NCBI RefSeq assembly: GCF_024448165.1
Contig: NZ_JAMOLN010000012.1
Location: 1-64,000, forward strand
Direction of reading: 5' to 3'
Source: Streptomyces longispororuber
Lineage (GTDB): Bacteria > Actinomycetota > Actinomycetes > Streptomycetales > Streptomycetaceae
DNA length: 64,000 bases
The notes below the pieces were generated by a model, which was not told the origin of the DNA, did not search any database, and worked only from the letters and a program-made list of their open reading frames with translations. Shown here in pieces: positions 15,762 through 26,600 of the stretch; position 1 is the first letter of the stretch, and the number at the start of each line of letters is the position of its first letter. Position numbers and translations under genes: made by a program.

Positions 15762-17200
15762 GCCCCGCCGCCCCGCGCCGCCCGAACGTCGTCGTCATCC
15801 TCACCGACCAGCAGCGGTGGGACACGACCGGCGTGCACGGCGGACCCACCGGACTGACGCCACAGTTCGACCGGATCGCCCGCGAAGGCACCCTCATCGA
15901 GCAGGCGATCACGCCCAACCCGGTCTGCGCGCCCGCCCGTTCGGCGCTGCAGACGGGCCGCTGGCCGACCGCCGCCGGAGTGCACCGCAACGGGCTGCCG
16001 CTGCCCGCCGACCTGCCCACGCTCGCGGGCTCGTTCGCGGCGGCCGGTTACGCGACCGGCTACATCGGCAAGTGGCATCTGGCCGGAGCGCCGAACGGGC
16101 CTGGCCCGGTTCCGGCGAGGGCGCGGGGCGGCTACCAGGAGTGGCTCGCGTCCGAGGCCCTCGAATTCACCTCGGACGCGTACCACACCGTCCTGTACGA
16201 CACGTCGGACCGGCCGGTGCGGCTGCCCGGCTACCGCTCCGACGCACTGATCGACGCGGCGATCCGGTTCCTCGCCGACCACTACGACCGTCCCTTCCTC
16301 CTGTTCGTCTCGCTCATCGAACCGCACCACCAGAACGCCACCGACGACTACCCCGCACCGGACGGCAACACGGCGCACCAGCAAGCCAGTTGGCTGCCGC
16401 CCGATCTCGCGGCGCTCAGTCCGTCCGCACCCCAGGGCGGCGCCCACCGGCACCTGGCCGGATACCTGGGCCAGATCAAGCGGGTGGACGAGGGCGTCGG
16501 CCGGCTCCGCGACGCCCTGCGCAGTCTCGGCCTCACGGACGACACGGTCCTCGCGTGGACAGCCGACCACGGCTCGCACTTCCGCACCCGCAACGGCGAG
16601 TACAAGCGCTCGGGCCACGACGCCTCGGTCCGGGTACCGCTCGCCCTGACGGGCCCCGGGTTCACCGGCGGCGGACTGGTCCGGCATCCGGTCAGCACGG
16701 CGGACCTCATGCCCACGCTCCTCGACGCGGCAGGTGTCGAAGTGCCGCCCGGCGTCCAGGGCCGCTCCTTCCTGCCGCTCACCGGCGGCGGCACGGACCC
16801 CGGCCGACGACCCGAGGTCCTCGTCCAGATCAGCGAGGACCAGGTGGCCAGGGCCGTGCGCACGGACCGCTGGAAGTACGTCGTCACGGCGCCGGACGCC
16901 GATCCGTGGCACGACGCGGCGGCCGTCCACTACGTCGAGACCGAGCTGTACGACCTGGCCGCGGACCCGTACGAACTCGACAACCTCGCGGGTCTCACCT
17001 CGCACCGGCCGGTGGCCGACTCTCTCCGCGAGGCTCTCCTGACCTGGCTCGAACGGGTCGGCGAGAAGCCCCCGACGGTGACTGCGGCCGCGCCGCGCGA
17101 CCCGGGACAGCGCGCCGTCGAACCCCTGTCACCCGAGCTGCCCTGGGACGACCTGCCCTTCGCCCATCAACGCGACACGCCAGCCACCAGCACCGCATGA
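15758..17200 (+). CDS. Cys-type sulfatase (arylsulfatase family)
   Basis: 480 residues from GTG 15758, coupled to the dioxygenase. [18 protein letters not shown] is the family N-terminus with the metal-binding Asp. [13 protein letters not shown] (Cys57) is the sulfatase signature whose Cys becomes formylglycine; an anaerobic SME or FGE-type maturase is needed from elsewhere in the genome. TGYIGKWHL and [10 protein letters not shown] provide further active-site residues, and [16 protein letters not shown] is the conserved C-terminal element. There is no signal peptide, so it acts in the cytoplasm on imported sulfate esters. Together with the importer and dioxygenase it forms a sulfur-release pathway. 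Confidence 0.92.
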   Translation: MSPAAPRRPNVVVILTDQQRWDTTGVHGGPTGLTPQFDRIAREGTLIEQAITPNPVCAPARSALQTGRWPTAAGVHRNGLPLPADLPTLAGSFAAAGYATGYIGKWHLAGAPNGPGPVPARARGGYQEWLASEALEFTSDAYHTVLYDTSDRPVRLPGYRSDALIDAAIRFLADHYDRPFLLFVSLIEPHHQNATDDYPAPDGNTAHQQASWLPPDLAALSPSAPQGGAHRHLAGYLGQIKRVDEGVGRLRDALRSLGLTDDTVLAWTADHGSHFRTRNGEYKRSGHDASVRVPLALTGPGFTGGGLVRHPVSTADLMPTLLDAAGVEVPPGVQGRSFLPLTGGGTDPGRRPEVLVQISEDQVARAVRTDRWKYVVTAPDADPWHDAAAVHYVETELYDLAADPYELDNLAGLTSHRPVADSLREALLTWLERVGEKPPTVTAAAPRDPGQRAVEPLSPELPWDDLPFAHQRDTPATSTA

Positions 17201-17632
17201 CCTGTAGGGGGCGGCCCGGGTCCATGGCTCGGGGTGCAACTGAGCCCCTCCCCCGGGTGTCTGTCGTGTCCTCAGATCCCCGGGGAAAGGGCCGTCTGGC
17301 CCGCCACGCCCCTTGCAGGGGGAGCCCGTGAACAGAGCCGGGGCGCGGCGGGAGCCATGCAAGGCGGTCAGCAGGGTCTGGGCCAACCGCCTGTTGTCGG
17401 TTACTACCGGCCGTGGCCCGTCCATGGATGCACCGCCCTCAAAACAATCCGCGGCCGCCCGGAACATGGGGTTCCTGTGAGCACGACGAAACCATGTCGT
17501 GGACACCGTCAACCAGGCCGCCTCTTGGCAGAACGTGGCATTTCCTGCGTCGTTACAGCAGACGTACGGCCGTGAACCCCGTGAGGCCGGTCCTCACTCG
17601 GGTGCACACCACGGCAGTGCTCCCCTCAGATC
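17201..17632. other. Intergenic region, no gene seen
   Basis: About 430 bases between the sulfatase and the convergent acyltransferase. The open frames have poor codon bias and some contain TTA. Nothing functional could be read apart from the terminator at its right edge. Confidence 0.4.
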
Positions 17633-17668
17633 GGGTCCCGCCGTTCCGCGCAAGCGGCGGCGGGACCC
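17633..17668 (-). terminator. Strong hairpin after the acyltransferase gene
   Basis: GGGTCCCGCCG (17633-17643) and CGGCGGGACCC (17658-17668) form a perfect 11-bp stem with a 14-base loop, 15 bases beyond the stop of the minus-strand acyltransferase. Confidence 0.65.
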
Positions 17669-17682
17669 GCTCTTGTACGGGT

Positions 17683-18861
17683 TCAGGCCCCGGTCGTGGC
17701 CTTCGTCCCCGCCCCGGGCAGCAGCCGCGGCCGTCGCCCGGCCGCGACGTCCTCGACCCAGCCGAACAAGGGCACCGCGATCGCGATCAGAACCCATCCG
17801 ACGGCGAACAGGAACCACTGGCTCTCCAGCGGCAGCCATCTCTCGAAGGCCGGCACGTTCCAGAACTGGTCGATCACGGGGACGGCGAGGATCAGAGCGA
17901 TCTCGTGCCAGAGGTAGATCGTGACGGCGCGGGCGTTGAAGACGGTGACGACGCGGTCGAGGCGCCGGTGCCGGGCCAGCCGGGCGAAGTCGATGCGCCG
18001 GGCGACCTTCGCGTACATCAGCAGCGTCACGAACCCGGCCGACCACAGGGCCTGCGCAAGGGGCACGTCGTCCAGGTCGTACGTGCCGTACTCGCCCTGG
18101 TGACCGAACGCGTACCAGCCGCCTACGGCCAGCGCCGACAGCGACAGCAGAACCACCGGTCGCGCCCTCCACTTCGCCAAGAGCCCGTCGCGGTGCGCGA
18201 ATCCGAGCAACCAGCAGAACAGGAAGATCGAGAAGTCACAGATCGCGGCGCCCAGTCGGCCACCCGCGCCCGGGTAGGGCAGCGTGCCCGTCTCGAAGAG
18301 CGTGATCGGTACGAGCGACAGCAGCAGGACGGGTACGGGAGCGCGCCGGAACACGCGCAGCAGGAGCGGTGACAGCAGGACGAACCACAGGTAGCAGCGC
18401 AGGTACCAGAGGATCTCCCAGGCCTGCGCGGCCCACGAGTTGCCCGGCGGGTCGCCCAGCGGCACCACCCAGAGGACCAGCCTCCAGTCGGGCATCCACC
18501 CGTGGATCAGCATCGCCAGGACCACGACGCTCCCCCACGCCCAGAACGGCACGAGCAGCCGTCGCACCCGGCTGCGGATCACGGACAGCGCGGGCCGCCG
18601 CAGGGACCGGGCCATCAGCGACCCGGCGAGCGCGAACATCACGCCCATGGACGGGAAGACCAGGCCCGCCCAGGCCCATCCGAAGGTGTGGTACGCGACG
18701 ACACGGATCAGCGCGACGGCCCGCAGGGTGTCGAAGTAGCGGTCACGGCCACGCAGCGCCAGTTGCCGGGTCGGCTCGTCCCGCGGCACGGGTCGGTAGA
18801 GGTGGGCGCACGGGTTGGGGTCCCGCGCCGGTTGGCCGTACGGAGCGTGCGGCGTGCTCAC
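17683..18861 (-). CDS. Acyltransferase-3 family membrane protein
   Basis: 392 residues from GTG 18861, which overlaps the stop of the glycosyltransferase gene (GTGA). RDRYFDTLRAVALIRVVAYHTFGWAW is the acyltransferase-3 start: R-x10-R followed by the catalytic His in YHTFG. About ten membrane helices follow (GVMFALAGSLMARSL, VVVLAMLIHGWM, ICDFSIFLFCWLLGFAHR, TIYLWHEIALILA). These enzymes move acyl groups, often acetyl, onto extracellular or lipid-linked sugars. Coupled translation with a polysaccharide synthase suggests that it O-acylates that polymer. Confidence 0.85.
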   Translation of the reverse strand: MSTPHAPYGQPARDPNPCAHLYRPVPRDEPTRQLALRGRDRYFDTLRAVALIRVVAYHTFGWAWAGLVFPSMGVMFALAGSLMARSLRRPALSVIRSRVRRLLVPFWAWGSVVVLAMLIHGWMPDWRLVLWVVPLGDPPGNSWAAQAWEILWYLRCYLWFVLLSPLLLRVFRRAPVPVLLLSLVPITLFETGTLPYPGAGGRLGAAICDFSIFLFCWLLGFAHRDGLLAKWRARPVVLLSLSALAVGGWYAFGHQGEYGTYDLDDVPLAQALWSAGFVTLLMYAKVARRIDFARLARHRRLDRVVTVFNARAVTIYLWHEIALILAVPVIDQFWNVPAFERWLPLESQWFLFAVGWVLIAIAVPLFGWVEDVAAGRRPRLLPGAGTKATTGA

Positions 18862-21497
18862 CGGCCACCCCCCGTCCCCGCCGTCGCGCGAGGCGTGCCG
18901 ACCTCGCCGGTGCGCTTGAGCTTCTGCCAGCGCAGGCGGCCGCCGGTCAGGGCGGTGACGCAGGAGTGGATGAGGACGAGGTACATCATCTGCCGGTACG
19001 CGAGCTGCTGGAGGGGCAGCATCAGCAGGTACCGGTACTTCTCGCCGTCGAGGCGGAACGCGTAGGCGGCGCAGACCAGTTGGACACCGAGGACGGCCAG
19101 CCAGGCGAGCAGGGACGCCCGGAAGTCGATGAAGACCATCGAGTAGACGGTGAAGACGTCGATGAGCGGGGCGAAGACCGGCGTCACGATCTGGAAGAGA
19201 ACCACCAGCGGCATGCCGATCCGCCCGAAGCGACCCGACGGTCCGCTGTCCACCAGAGACCGGCGGTGCTTCCACAGCGCCTGCATCGTGCCGTACGACC
19301 AGCGGTACCGCTGCGACCACAGCTGCCGGAACGAGCCGGGAGCCTCCGTCCAGGCCCGCGCGCGCTCCTCGTACACGACCCGCCGGCCCGCCCGGTGTAG
19401 TGCGATGGTGATGTCCGTGTCCTCGGCGAGGGTGTCCTCGCTCATCCCGCCGACCGCGAGCACGTCGTCGCGTCGGAACGCGCCGATGGCACCCGGGATG
19501 GTGGGCATGCAGCGCAGCAGGTCGTACATGCGGCGGTCGAGGTTGAAGCCCATCACGTACTCGATGTGCTGCCACGCGCCGATCAGGGTGTTGCGGTTGC
19601 CGACCTTGGCGTTGCCGGCGACGGCGCCGACCTGTGGGTCGGCGAAGGGCTGTACGAGTCGGGCCACCGTGTCCGGTTCGAAGACGGTGTCGCCGTCCAT
19701 CATCACGACGAGGTCGTAACGGGCGTGGCGCACACCGTTGTTGAGCGCGGCGGGCTTTCCGGCGTTCTCCTGGCGCACGACGCGGACGTTCGGGTGGCCG
19801 AGGCCCTCGACGATGTCCGCCGTGCCGTCGGACGACCCGTCGTCCACGACGATGATCTCGATGGGGTGGGTGCTCGCGGCAAGGGAGTCGACCGTGTTGG
19901 CGATGCACTCGCGCTCGTTGTACGCGGGCACGATCACGCTCACCGGCCGGACGACCGGTGACCCCCAGCCGAAGCTGCGTTTATTGCGTTGCCGGTAGTG
20001 CCGGCGGGCCAGGACGAGCATGAGCGCGAACCGGCCCATGACGGCGAACCCGACCACTGCCAGGAGGACGGCGAGCACGGGCATCGTCCACTCGGCGACC
20101 GTGACCGCGGCCACGAGGGACCGCCCGAGCCAGAGGGTGGAGCCGCTCGCCTCGTGCAGGGCGGACTGCTCGTCGGCCACCGAGTTCGCGGCGGGTGCGG
20201 TGCTCGTGTCGGCGGCCGCACCATGTCCCACGCCACGAGCCTGCCCCTGAGCCGGCTGCTCCTGCTTCCTGTTCATGGACTGGGCGCCACTGACGGTGGT
20301 GAAGGTGTAGCCCTTGGCCTTCATCTTCTTGATGTACTCGGGCAACGCGGCCAGCGTCTGGTCACGGTTGCCGCCCGCGTCGTGGAAGAGCACAGAGGCA
20401 CCCTTGGTGCCCTTGGGCGTGGCCGTCCGCACGATGCTGGCGACGCCCGGCTGCTTCCAGTCGTCGCTGTCGGTGTCGATGAAGACACTCGTGTACCCGA
20501 GCTTGGCGATCTTCCTGTAGACGGGCCAGCTGTAGTTGTCGATGGCGTCGGTCTCGGCCGAGTACGGGGCGCGGAACAGGGTCGTCGTGACCCCCGCGGC
20601 ACCCGCGATCGCCAACTGGGTCTGCTTGAGCTCCCGTTGCACGCGACCGTACGACTGGTAGGAGAGGTCCACGTGCGAGAACGTGTGGATGCCGATCTCA
20701 TGGCCGTCGTCGACCATGTCCTGGACCAGGTCCGGGTAGCGGGCGGCCATCGATCCGACGAGGAAGAACGTGCCGGGCACGTCGTTGTTCCGCAGGATCT
20801 TGAGGACCTTCGCGGTGTACTCGGGGTTCGGGCCGTCGTCGAAGGTGAGCACGATGGTCTTGTCCGGGACGGACTCGGCGTCGATCGTCCCGTTGCGGGA
20901 GGAGAAGATCGGCCCGGCGTCGAGGATCTTCTCGGGCACCTTGTCATAGGCGGCGTCGGTGCGGACCCGCTTGTCGTTGAACACTTCGCCGCGTACGTAC
21001 CCGTCGAGCATCATCGCGCAGGTCAGGGCCATCAACAGGGTCAACGCCATGAGGATGCGGGGGCGTTGGAGGGCCGCGGCGCGGCGGCTCGCGCGGGCGA
21101 TGCGGCTCGGGGAGGCGTGCCGCCTGCCTTGCGGCCCGGCGGGCAGGCCGGAGGGCGGAGTACCGGACGGGATCGCGCTCGCCGCTCCGGTGGGGGCCGC
21201 GCCGGGCGCCGGACCGCCTCCATCGCCGGGGGCGCCGCCCGGTACTCCCGCCTGGGACCCGCCGAAGGGCAGGAGGTCCGACGAGCTGAGCGGGATGCCC
21301 ACGCCCATGAACGCCAGAGCGAGCAGCACCACGTACCCCGCGCACGTGGCACCGAGGACGAGACCCAGGCGGCGCAGCAGCCGCGCCCTGCGGCCTGAGG
21401 AGTCGACGAACACGGGCCCCGCGTCCGGGGTCTTGCCGCGTTTGCGACGGCGCCCGCGCGCTGCGGCGCGGGTTTCGAAAGCAGGCTCGGAATTCAT
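18858..21497 (-). CDS. Bifunctional polysaccharide deacetylase/GT2 synthase (MatB-like, PNAG type)
   Basis: 879 residues. A cytoplasmic tail and helix (residues 38-65) and a Gly/Pro-rich linker (78-125) lead to a second helix (145-165). A NodB-type deacetylase domain covers about 214-400, with TFDDGP (218-223), HTFSH (271-275), RAPY near 309, DDW near 345 and FHDAGG near 372. A helix pair (455-500) is followed by a processive GT2 domain (519-740) with VDDGSSDGT, MMDGDT, EDTD and QRYRW, then C-terminal helices. This is the arrangement of Streptomyces MatB, which makes and deacetylates poly-N-acetylglucosamine for pellet cohesion. All GT2 and deacetylase key residues are visible. Operon with the acyltransferase; divergent from a GH18-like lipoprotein. 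Confidence 0.9.
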   Translation of the reverse strand: MNSEPAFETRAAARGRRRKRGKTPDAGPVFVDSSGRRARLLRRLGLVLGATCAGYVVLLALAFMGVGIPLSSSDLLPFGGSQAGVPGGAPGDGGGPAPGAAPTGAASAIPSGTPPSGLPAGPQGRRHASPSRIARASRRAAALQRPRILMALTLLMALTCAMMLDGYVRGEVFNDKRVRTDAAYDKVPEKILDAGPIFSSRNGTIDAESVPDKTIVLTFDDGPNPEYTAKVLKILRNNDVPGTFFLVGSMAARYPDLVQDMVDDGHEIGIHTFSHVDLSYQSYGRVQRELKQTQLAIAGAAGVTTTLFRAPYSAETDAIDNYSWPVYRKIAKLGYTSVFIDTDSDDWKQPGVASIVRTATPKGTKGASVLFHDAGGNRDQTLAALPEYIKKMKAKGYTFTTVSGAQSMNRKQEQPAQGQARGVGHGAAADTSTAPAANSVADEQSALHEASGSTLWLGRSLVAAVTVAEWTMPVLAVLLAVVGFAVMGRFALMLVLARRHYRQRNKRSFGWGSPVVRPVSVIVPAYNERECIANTVDSLAASTHPIEIIVVDDGSSDGTADIVEGLGHPNVRVVRQENAGKPAALNNGVRHARYDLVVMMDGDTVFEPDTVARLVQPFADPQVGAVAGNAKVGNRNTLIGAWQHIEYVMGFNLDRRMYDLLRCMPTIPGAIGAFRRDDVLAVGGMSEDTLAEDTDITIALHRAGRRVVYEERARAWTEAPGSFRQLWSQRYRWSYGTMQALWKHRRSLVDSGPSGRFGRIGMPLVVLFQIVTPVFAPLIDVFTVYSMVFIDFRASLLAWLAVLGVQLVCAAYAFRLDGEKYRYLLMLPLQQLAYRQMMYLVLIHSCVTALTGGRLRWQKLKRTGEVGTPRATAGTGGGR

Positions 21498-21802
21498 TCG
21501 AGGGAGCGTACGGCGGCCTTATGTGACGCATGCTGAGCGCTTTTTATGAGCAGGCCATGAACCTCTCAGGCACCTTTCGGTCGCCTATGAATTGCGGGCG
21601 TGCGGCCTTGAGGTCACCACCGACACCACGCCCACTTTGCACCTCAATGCGCGGTAAAGAACCCCACCTCAACCCCCTACCCTGTGCTCAGCCTTGCTAT
21701 TGCCCGTGCATTACGGTCACAGCCGCTTGTGCGAGATTCCTTTCGACGGAAGGCCGCTTGTAACGAGGCTGCGACATACGAGAGACAAGAGGGACGAGCT
21801 CA
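21498..21802. other. Divergent intergenic region of the exopolysaccharide locus
   Basis: About 305 bases between the MatB-like gene and the GH18-like lipoprotein, more A/T-rich than its surroundings. It should hold both promoters; I cannot place -35/-10 pairs with confidence. Confidence 0.35.
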
Positions 21803-22864
21803 GTGCCGACGAAGCTGAAGAACACCGCAGAAACACTGACACTGCCCCTGACTCCGACCCTGACCCTGGCACTGACATTGGCGCTGCTTCTGCTCGCGGC
21901 CACGGGGTGCTCCCGTTCGTCCGGCGCGCAGACGTCAGCGCCCTCCGCCACTTCGCCGACGGCGACGCACGCCGGCCGGGCCGAGCAGTCCACTGCGTAC
22001 GCCCCTTACGTCAGCGCTTCGACGGCCCACACCACGGACGCCGCCGGGTCCCCGTCCGCGTACAACCTCGCCTTCGTCGTCGCGGACGGCGACACCTGCA
22101 CCCCCACCTGGGGCGGTCACACGGCGATCGGCAACGCGACGGTCAAGTCCCGTATAGCCGAACTGAGTTCCTCGGACTCGACGGTCCGCGTCTCCTTCGG
22201 CGGGGCCACCGACAAGGAACTCGCCACCACCTGCGACAGCGCCGCCGGCCTCGCGGCCGCGTACGCGACGGCACTCGACGCCGCGGGCGGCGCGACCCAC
22301 GCCGACTTCGACATCGAGGGCGACACCTTGACCGACTCCGCCTCCGTCACCCTCCGCGCCAAGGCGATCGCCCTGCTGCAGAAGGAGCGCGACCTCGACG
22401 TCACCTTCACCCTGCCGGTCATGCCGGCCGGGCTGGACGCGGACAGCCTCGCCCTCCTCGAAGCAGCCAACAATCAGGGCGTGCAGGTCTCCACCGTGAA
22501 TCTGATGACGATGAACTACGGCGAGTCCTACGACGGCGACATGGGCGGGTACGCGATCACCGCGGCCAAGGCCGCCCATGCCCAGCTGACGAAGGTCTTC
22601 GGCTCCTCAGCGGCGGCCACTTGGCAGGCGATGGCGCTCACCTCGATGCTCGGCGTGAACGACGTCGACGGCGAGACCTTCACCCTGTCCGACGCGGCCC
22701 AGGTCCGCGCCTTCGCCGAGGAGAAGAGCATCGCGTGGGTGTCGGCGTGGGCGACCTTCCGCGACGTGCAGTGCGAAGAGGGGACCTCGACGGACGACGC
22801 GGCAACGAACTGCAGCGGCGTGACCCAGAGCGCGGGCGCCTACGCGAAGGCGTTCTCCGGCTGA
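21803..22864 (+). CDS. GH18 (chitinase-like) lipoprotein
   Basis: 353 residues from GTG 21803 with AGGGACGAG upstream. The signal peptide is a repetitive Leu/Thr stretch ending LLLLAATGC, a lipobox with Cys36. The mature part has YNLAFVVADGDTCTPTWGG, VRVSFGGATDKELATTC and ADFDIEGD, matching the GH18 SxGG and DxxDxDxE motifs; the catalytic acid would be Glu172. VNLMTMNYGESY is the Met-Asn-Tyr barrel strand. GH18 members cut chitin or related GlcNAc polymers. Placement opposite a PNAG-type synthase suggests trimming or release of that polymer. The first D of the DxxDxDxE motif is not conserved, so activity is not certain. Confidence 0.78.
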   Translation: MPTKLKNTAETLTLPLTPTLTLALTLALLLLAATGCSRSSGAQTSAPSATSPTATHAGRAEQSTAYAPYVSASTAHTTDAAGSPSAYNLAFVVADGDTCTPTWGGHTAIGNATVKSRIAELSSSDSTVRVSFGGATDKELATTCDSAAGLAAAYATALDAAGGATHADFDIEGDTLTDSASVTLRAKAIALLQKERDLDVTFTLPVMPAGLDADSLALLEAANNQGVQVSTVNLMTMNYGESYDGDMGGYAITAAKAAHAQLTKVFGSSAAATWQAMALTSMLGVNDVDGETFTLSDAAQVRAFAEEKSIAWVSAWATFRDVQCEEGTSTDDAATNCSGVTQSAGAYAKAFSG

Positions 22865-22919
22865 CTTTTAGCGCGGTCGGCTCCGCATCACCCGGCGCTC
22901 CGCCTTGCGCGCCGAGAGG

Positions 22920-23672
22920 TCAGACGACGGCCTGGCTCTCCATGAGTTCGAACGGCCCGTACGCGTGCTCCACCCGCTTGGTCGTCCACAGCCTCCGCGA
23001 GGTCTCCACCGTCGCCGACACCGCCAGCACAGCGCTCAACGGACCCGGCGGCCCGTCCCAGCGGACGACCGAGAGGAACTCCCAAGTGCCGTGGAGTCCC
23101 TCCGCCGAGCGGTCCGGCGCCTGCAGCACCCAGTCCGCGCCGAGTTCGCCCCACAGCCCCACCACCGCCGCGCGGCTGCGTCGCGCCGTGACCGTGCGCC
23201 CGACCCGGCCCACTCCCACCTGCCCGAGCGATCCGAGAGTCAGTTGCGGCTGCAGGGCGACGTCGGTCGCGACCTCGTCGTGCGTCTCCTCGCGTGCGGG
23301 GTGGATGCTGTGCACTCGCGGGGGTCCACTCCCCTCTCGGCCGTCGAGCCGTACGGAGAAGACGATCTCGCGGACACAGCCGTCGGCCGGGCGGCGCAGC
23401 GAGAAGGGGAACCGCAGGAGCCGGAAGGTGACGCCCGCGTCCAGTTGGGCCCTGACGATCGGATCCACCGACGGGTGGTCGCGCAGACCGTCGAGGGAGA
23501 TGCAGTCGAACACCGAACGGGGCAGCTCGATCTGCGGCCTGCCGGCGATCGCGGGCAGCGTGGCCGGCCCCCGCACACCGCTTCCTTCGTCAGCAGGTTC
23601 CAGCCAGAGGTGAACGGCATCCGGCCGCCACTCGGGAAAGGCGGTCTGTGCGCCGATCTCTTCCAGGGACAT
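22920..23672 (-). CDS. Unknown protein, operon partner of the TPR-CHAT protease
   Basis: 250 residues, ATG 23672, seven bases after the CHAT gene stop, so co-transcribed and probably coupled. I do not recognise the family. It looks like a soluble, strand-rich protein (ADWVLQAPDRS, GTWEFLSVVRWDGPPGPL, FRLLRFPFSLRRP). No signal peptide, membrane helix or enzyme motif. Being paired one-to-one with a caspase-like CHAT protein, it may be a regulator, substrate or carrier of it; that is inference. Confidence 0.7.
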   Translation of the reverse strand: MSLEEIGAQTAFPEWRPDAVHLWLEPADEGSGVRGPATLPAIAGRPQIELPRSVFDCISLDGLRDHPSVDPIVRAQLDAGVTFRLLRFPFSLRRPADGCVREIVFSVRLDGREGSGPPRVHSIHPAREETHDEVATDVALQPQLTLGSLGQVGVGRVGRTVTARRSRAAVVGLWGELGADWVLQAPDRSAEGLHGTWEFLSVVRWDGPPGPLSAVLAVSATVETSRRLWTTKRVEHAYGPFELMESQAVV

Positions 23673-23678
23673 TGCCTG

Positions 23679-26600
23679 TCACGCTCCCACAGCTACGAAC
23701 GGTCCCCAGTAATAGGGGTGTGCGGTGTCCGGTGCGGCGCGCAGTTCGAGCGCCGCGCCTTGCAGGGCCCCCGGTACATCGGTGCCGTGCTGCACCCGGG
23801 AGTAGTAGCTCCTCATCAGACGGCGCGTCGTAGCGGAGTCGACCTTCCACTGGCTGGCGACGACCTGGCCTGCGCCGGCCACCAGGAAGGCCCGGACGAG
23901 CCCTTCGCCCTCATCGGTCGGTCCCAGGTCCCGGCGGTTGGACTCGCATCCGCTGAGGACGACCACGGCACCGTTGAGCCTCATCCGGGAGATCACCGTG
24001 CGCGCGGACAGTACTTCGGTCCCCTCCTGTGTGCCGTCGGACAGGAGCAGGCCGGAGCCGAGCGGATCGTCCGGGTCGAAGAATCCGTGCGCGGCGATGT
24101 GCAGGGTGGACAGGGTGGGCGCCAGTTCCGTGATGCGGTCGATCCTCGCGTCCGTACCAGTGGCGACGCGTTCTGCTGCCGCGTCCAGGAGCGCCGCGGC
24201 CTCGTGGGCCTCCTGGAGGAACTCGTCCTGCTCCGCGGCCGAGTCCGTCCCGGAGTGGGCGAGCACGAGGGCGTTTCCTTCGTCGGGGCGGCGGTTGTCG
24301 AGGCGTCGCCCCAGCACCAGCCCCGGCAGGTAGTGGACGGGGGCGATCTCGGTCAGCGATCGGCCGTCGAGCCCTGCCACCGGAAGGACGTGCAACGGCA
24401 GTTCGTGGAGCAGGCCGTGCGGGACGAGGACGGTGGCGGTCGCCTGTGCGAGGCGCGGGCACCAGGCCCGTGGCACCAGGGCGTCGGTGAGGTTCGCCCA
24501 GGCCGGCGAGAGCGGCTGGCCGGGGCTCGTGGGGCGGCGCCAGATGTCTGCCGCGGCCAGCCTGGAGTACGACTCCAGATCCGCCCACGACAGAGGTGAC
24601 TTCTCGGCCAGTACCTGCCCGTCGTCGAAGAGGGCGAAGGCGATGCAGGCGTCACGCATCGAGAACCAGGACAGGAGCACCGTGCCGGGTGCGAGAGAGT
24701 CCCTGAGTTCGAGGAGTTCTTCCAGGGTCGGTGCGTCCCCCGTGCGCAGGCGGGCCAACTCGGGCGAGATCCGGGCGAGTTCCCGGTGGATGTCCACCAG
24801 GGTCTGCTCCGCCACGAGCGTGTCCACCCGGTCCTCCTGCGTGGGGCGTTCCCGCAGCCTGGCGAGCCGGGACCGCGCCTGCTCCTCTCGGCGGGCCAGG
24901 TCCGCGGGCACGAAGTCGGGCAGCGGGCCCGTTCCGCCGACCTCCGCCAGGAATCCGCGTCCCCGGCCGCGCTCGGAAGCGAGCAGCGCGTCAGCGAAAC
25001 GGTGCTGGGCGAAGCGGTCCTCCACCAATCGCTCGCAGGCCCAGAACATCCTGACGAACTCCTCGCGGCAGTCCTCGACCGAGCCCGATCGTACGAGTGC
25101 GTCCGAGGAGTCCATCGCGACCTGGCAGCTGCTGGTGCGCTCGGCCCGGAACCCCGCGCGGCGGCCCAGCGTCGGATCTGCCGCTTCGAGCGCCGCGAGG
25201 GTGTCGTACATGCCGCGGGCGGCATTGCGGGCTGTCGTGGCCGGGAAACGGATGTCCGAGGGTCCGAGCACTTCCCCGAAGGCGGCCCTGGCCTGTTCCA
25301 GAAGGTCCCCGTCGAAGGGCTGCAGCCTGCTCAGTTCCAGCAGTGTCGTCCCGAGGTTGACGCACGCGCCGGAGAAGGTCAGGGAGAGGATCTTGGACCG
25401 GGAGAGCTCCACCAGTCGCGACAGGGCCTGCCGCGCCTGTTCGAGATTGTGCAGCCGATCGCCGTCGGTCCGGTCCAGATATGCCTTTCCGAGGAAGGCG
25501 AGCGCCAGCAGCTCGGACTCGCCGTCGCCGTGGGCCGCCGCCTGCTCGGCCATTCTCTTCATGTCCGGGTACGGTTCGTCGGAATCCGGCTCGGCATGGC
25601 CCAGGTGCCAACTGACGATGACCTGTTTGGTGCCCAGTGGTCCGTCCGCCCCGCAGGGGGCGGCGGCGCAGGCCGCCTCCGGTCCCACTTCCCGGCACTG
25701 CCGCAGGACGTCCAGGTGCGTCTGCAGGCGACTGCGGCGCATCGGGTTCGGTGTTTCCATCCCCTGCTCCACCAGCCGCAGTACCTCATCGCTGAGCAAG
25801 TAGGCAGGGTGCGCCTGCAGGAGGGCCAGGCTTTCGCGCCAGGTCCCCACCTGCACGAACCGGTCGATCAGATCCGAGGAGTACTCGGCCGGGAGCCGGG
25901 CGAACCCCATGTCCACGCCCTCGTCACGACATGCCTCGACCAGTCGCCGCAGCGCTTCGCCCTTCTCCGGCGGGACGTACAAGGGCTCCGGCTGCTGGGC
26001 GAGGCCCGGCAGCATCCGCCTCAGCTCCTCGCTCTCCAAGGTCTTCCGCTCGGACTCGTAGTAGCGCTTGCGTTCCAGCCAGGTAGCGCTGCCGAGGAAC
26101 TCCTTGGCGATCTTGACCTGCCGGTTCCGCTGAGTCTGTTCGGCGGTGAACTCGGCGATCGCCATCTGCGTGCCCTGCTCCAGGGCCCGTCGGACCAGCC
26201 CGGCCAGCGCCTCGATCGCTCCGCCACCCCGTCCTTGCCGCTGCTCCCGCTCCAGCACCGCGCCGACCTCCACCAGCACCTCCCGCGAAGCCGAACCGAG
26301 CAGCTCCCCCAGCTCCGCGACCTTCCTCGTCCGGCGCATCCGCTCGACCAGCATCTCCGCCTCGTCCACGGGTGAGGCGTCCAGGCGCCGCTGGACCTCC
26401 GCCAACACGCGGGCGCGGTCGACCAGTTCAGGGTCGTCCGGTACCCCTGCCCCACGGCTCAGCTCAAGGGAACGCGCCACGTGGTGCAGTGCGCCCCGGA
26501 AGTCCCCACGCCCGGCGAGCAGCCCGCTCATCAACTGGTGCGAGCGCGCCTGACCGATGGCGTCCCCCGCCTCGGCCCGGAGTTCCAGGGCGTCGCGCAG

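Noticed and set aside
17413..18372. Plus-strand frame covering the 17.2-17.6 kb gap
   Set aside because: Poor third-position bias in the gap and antisense to the acyltransferase beyond it.
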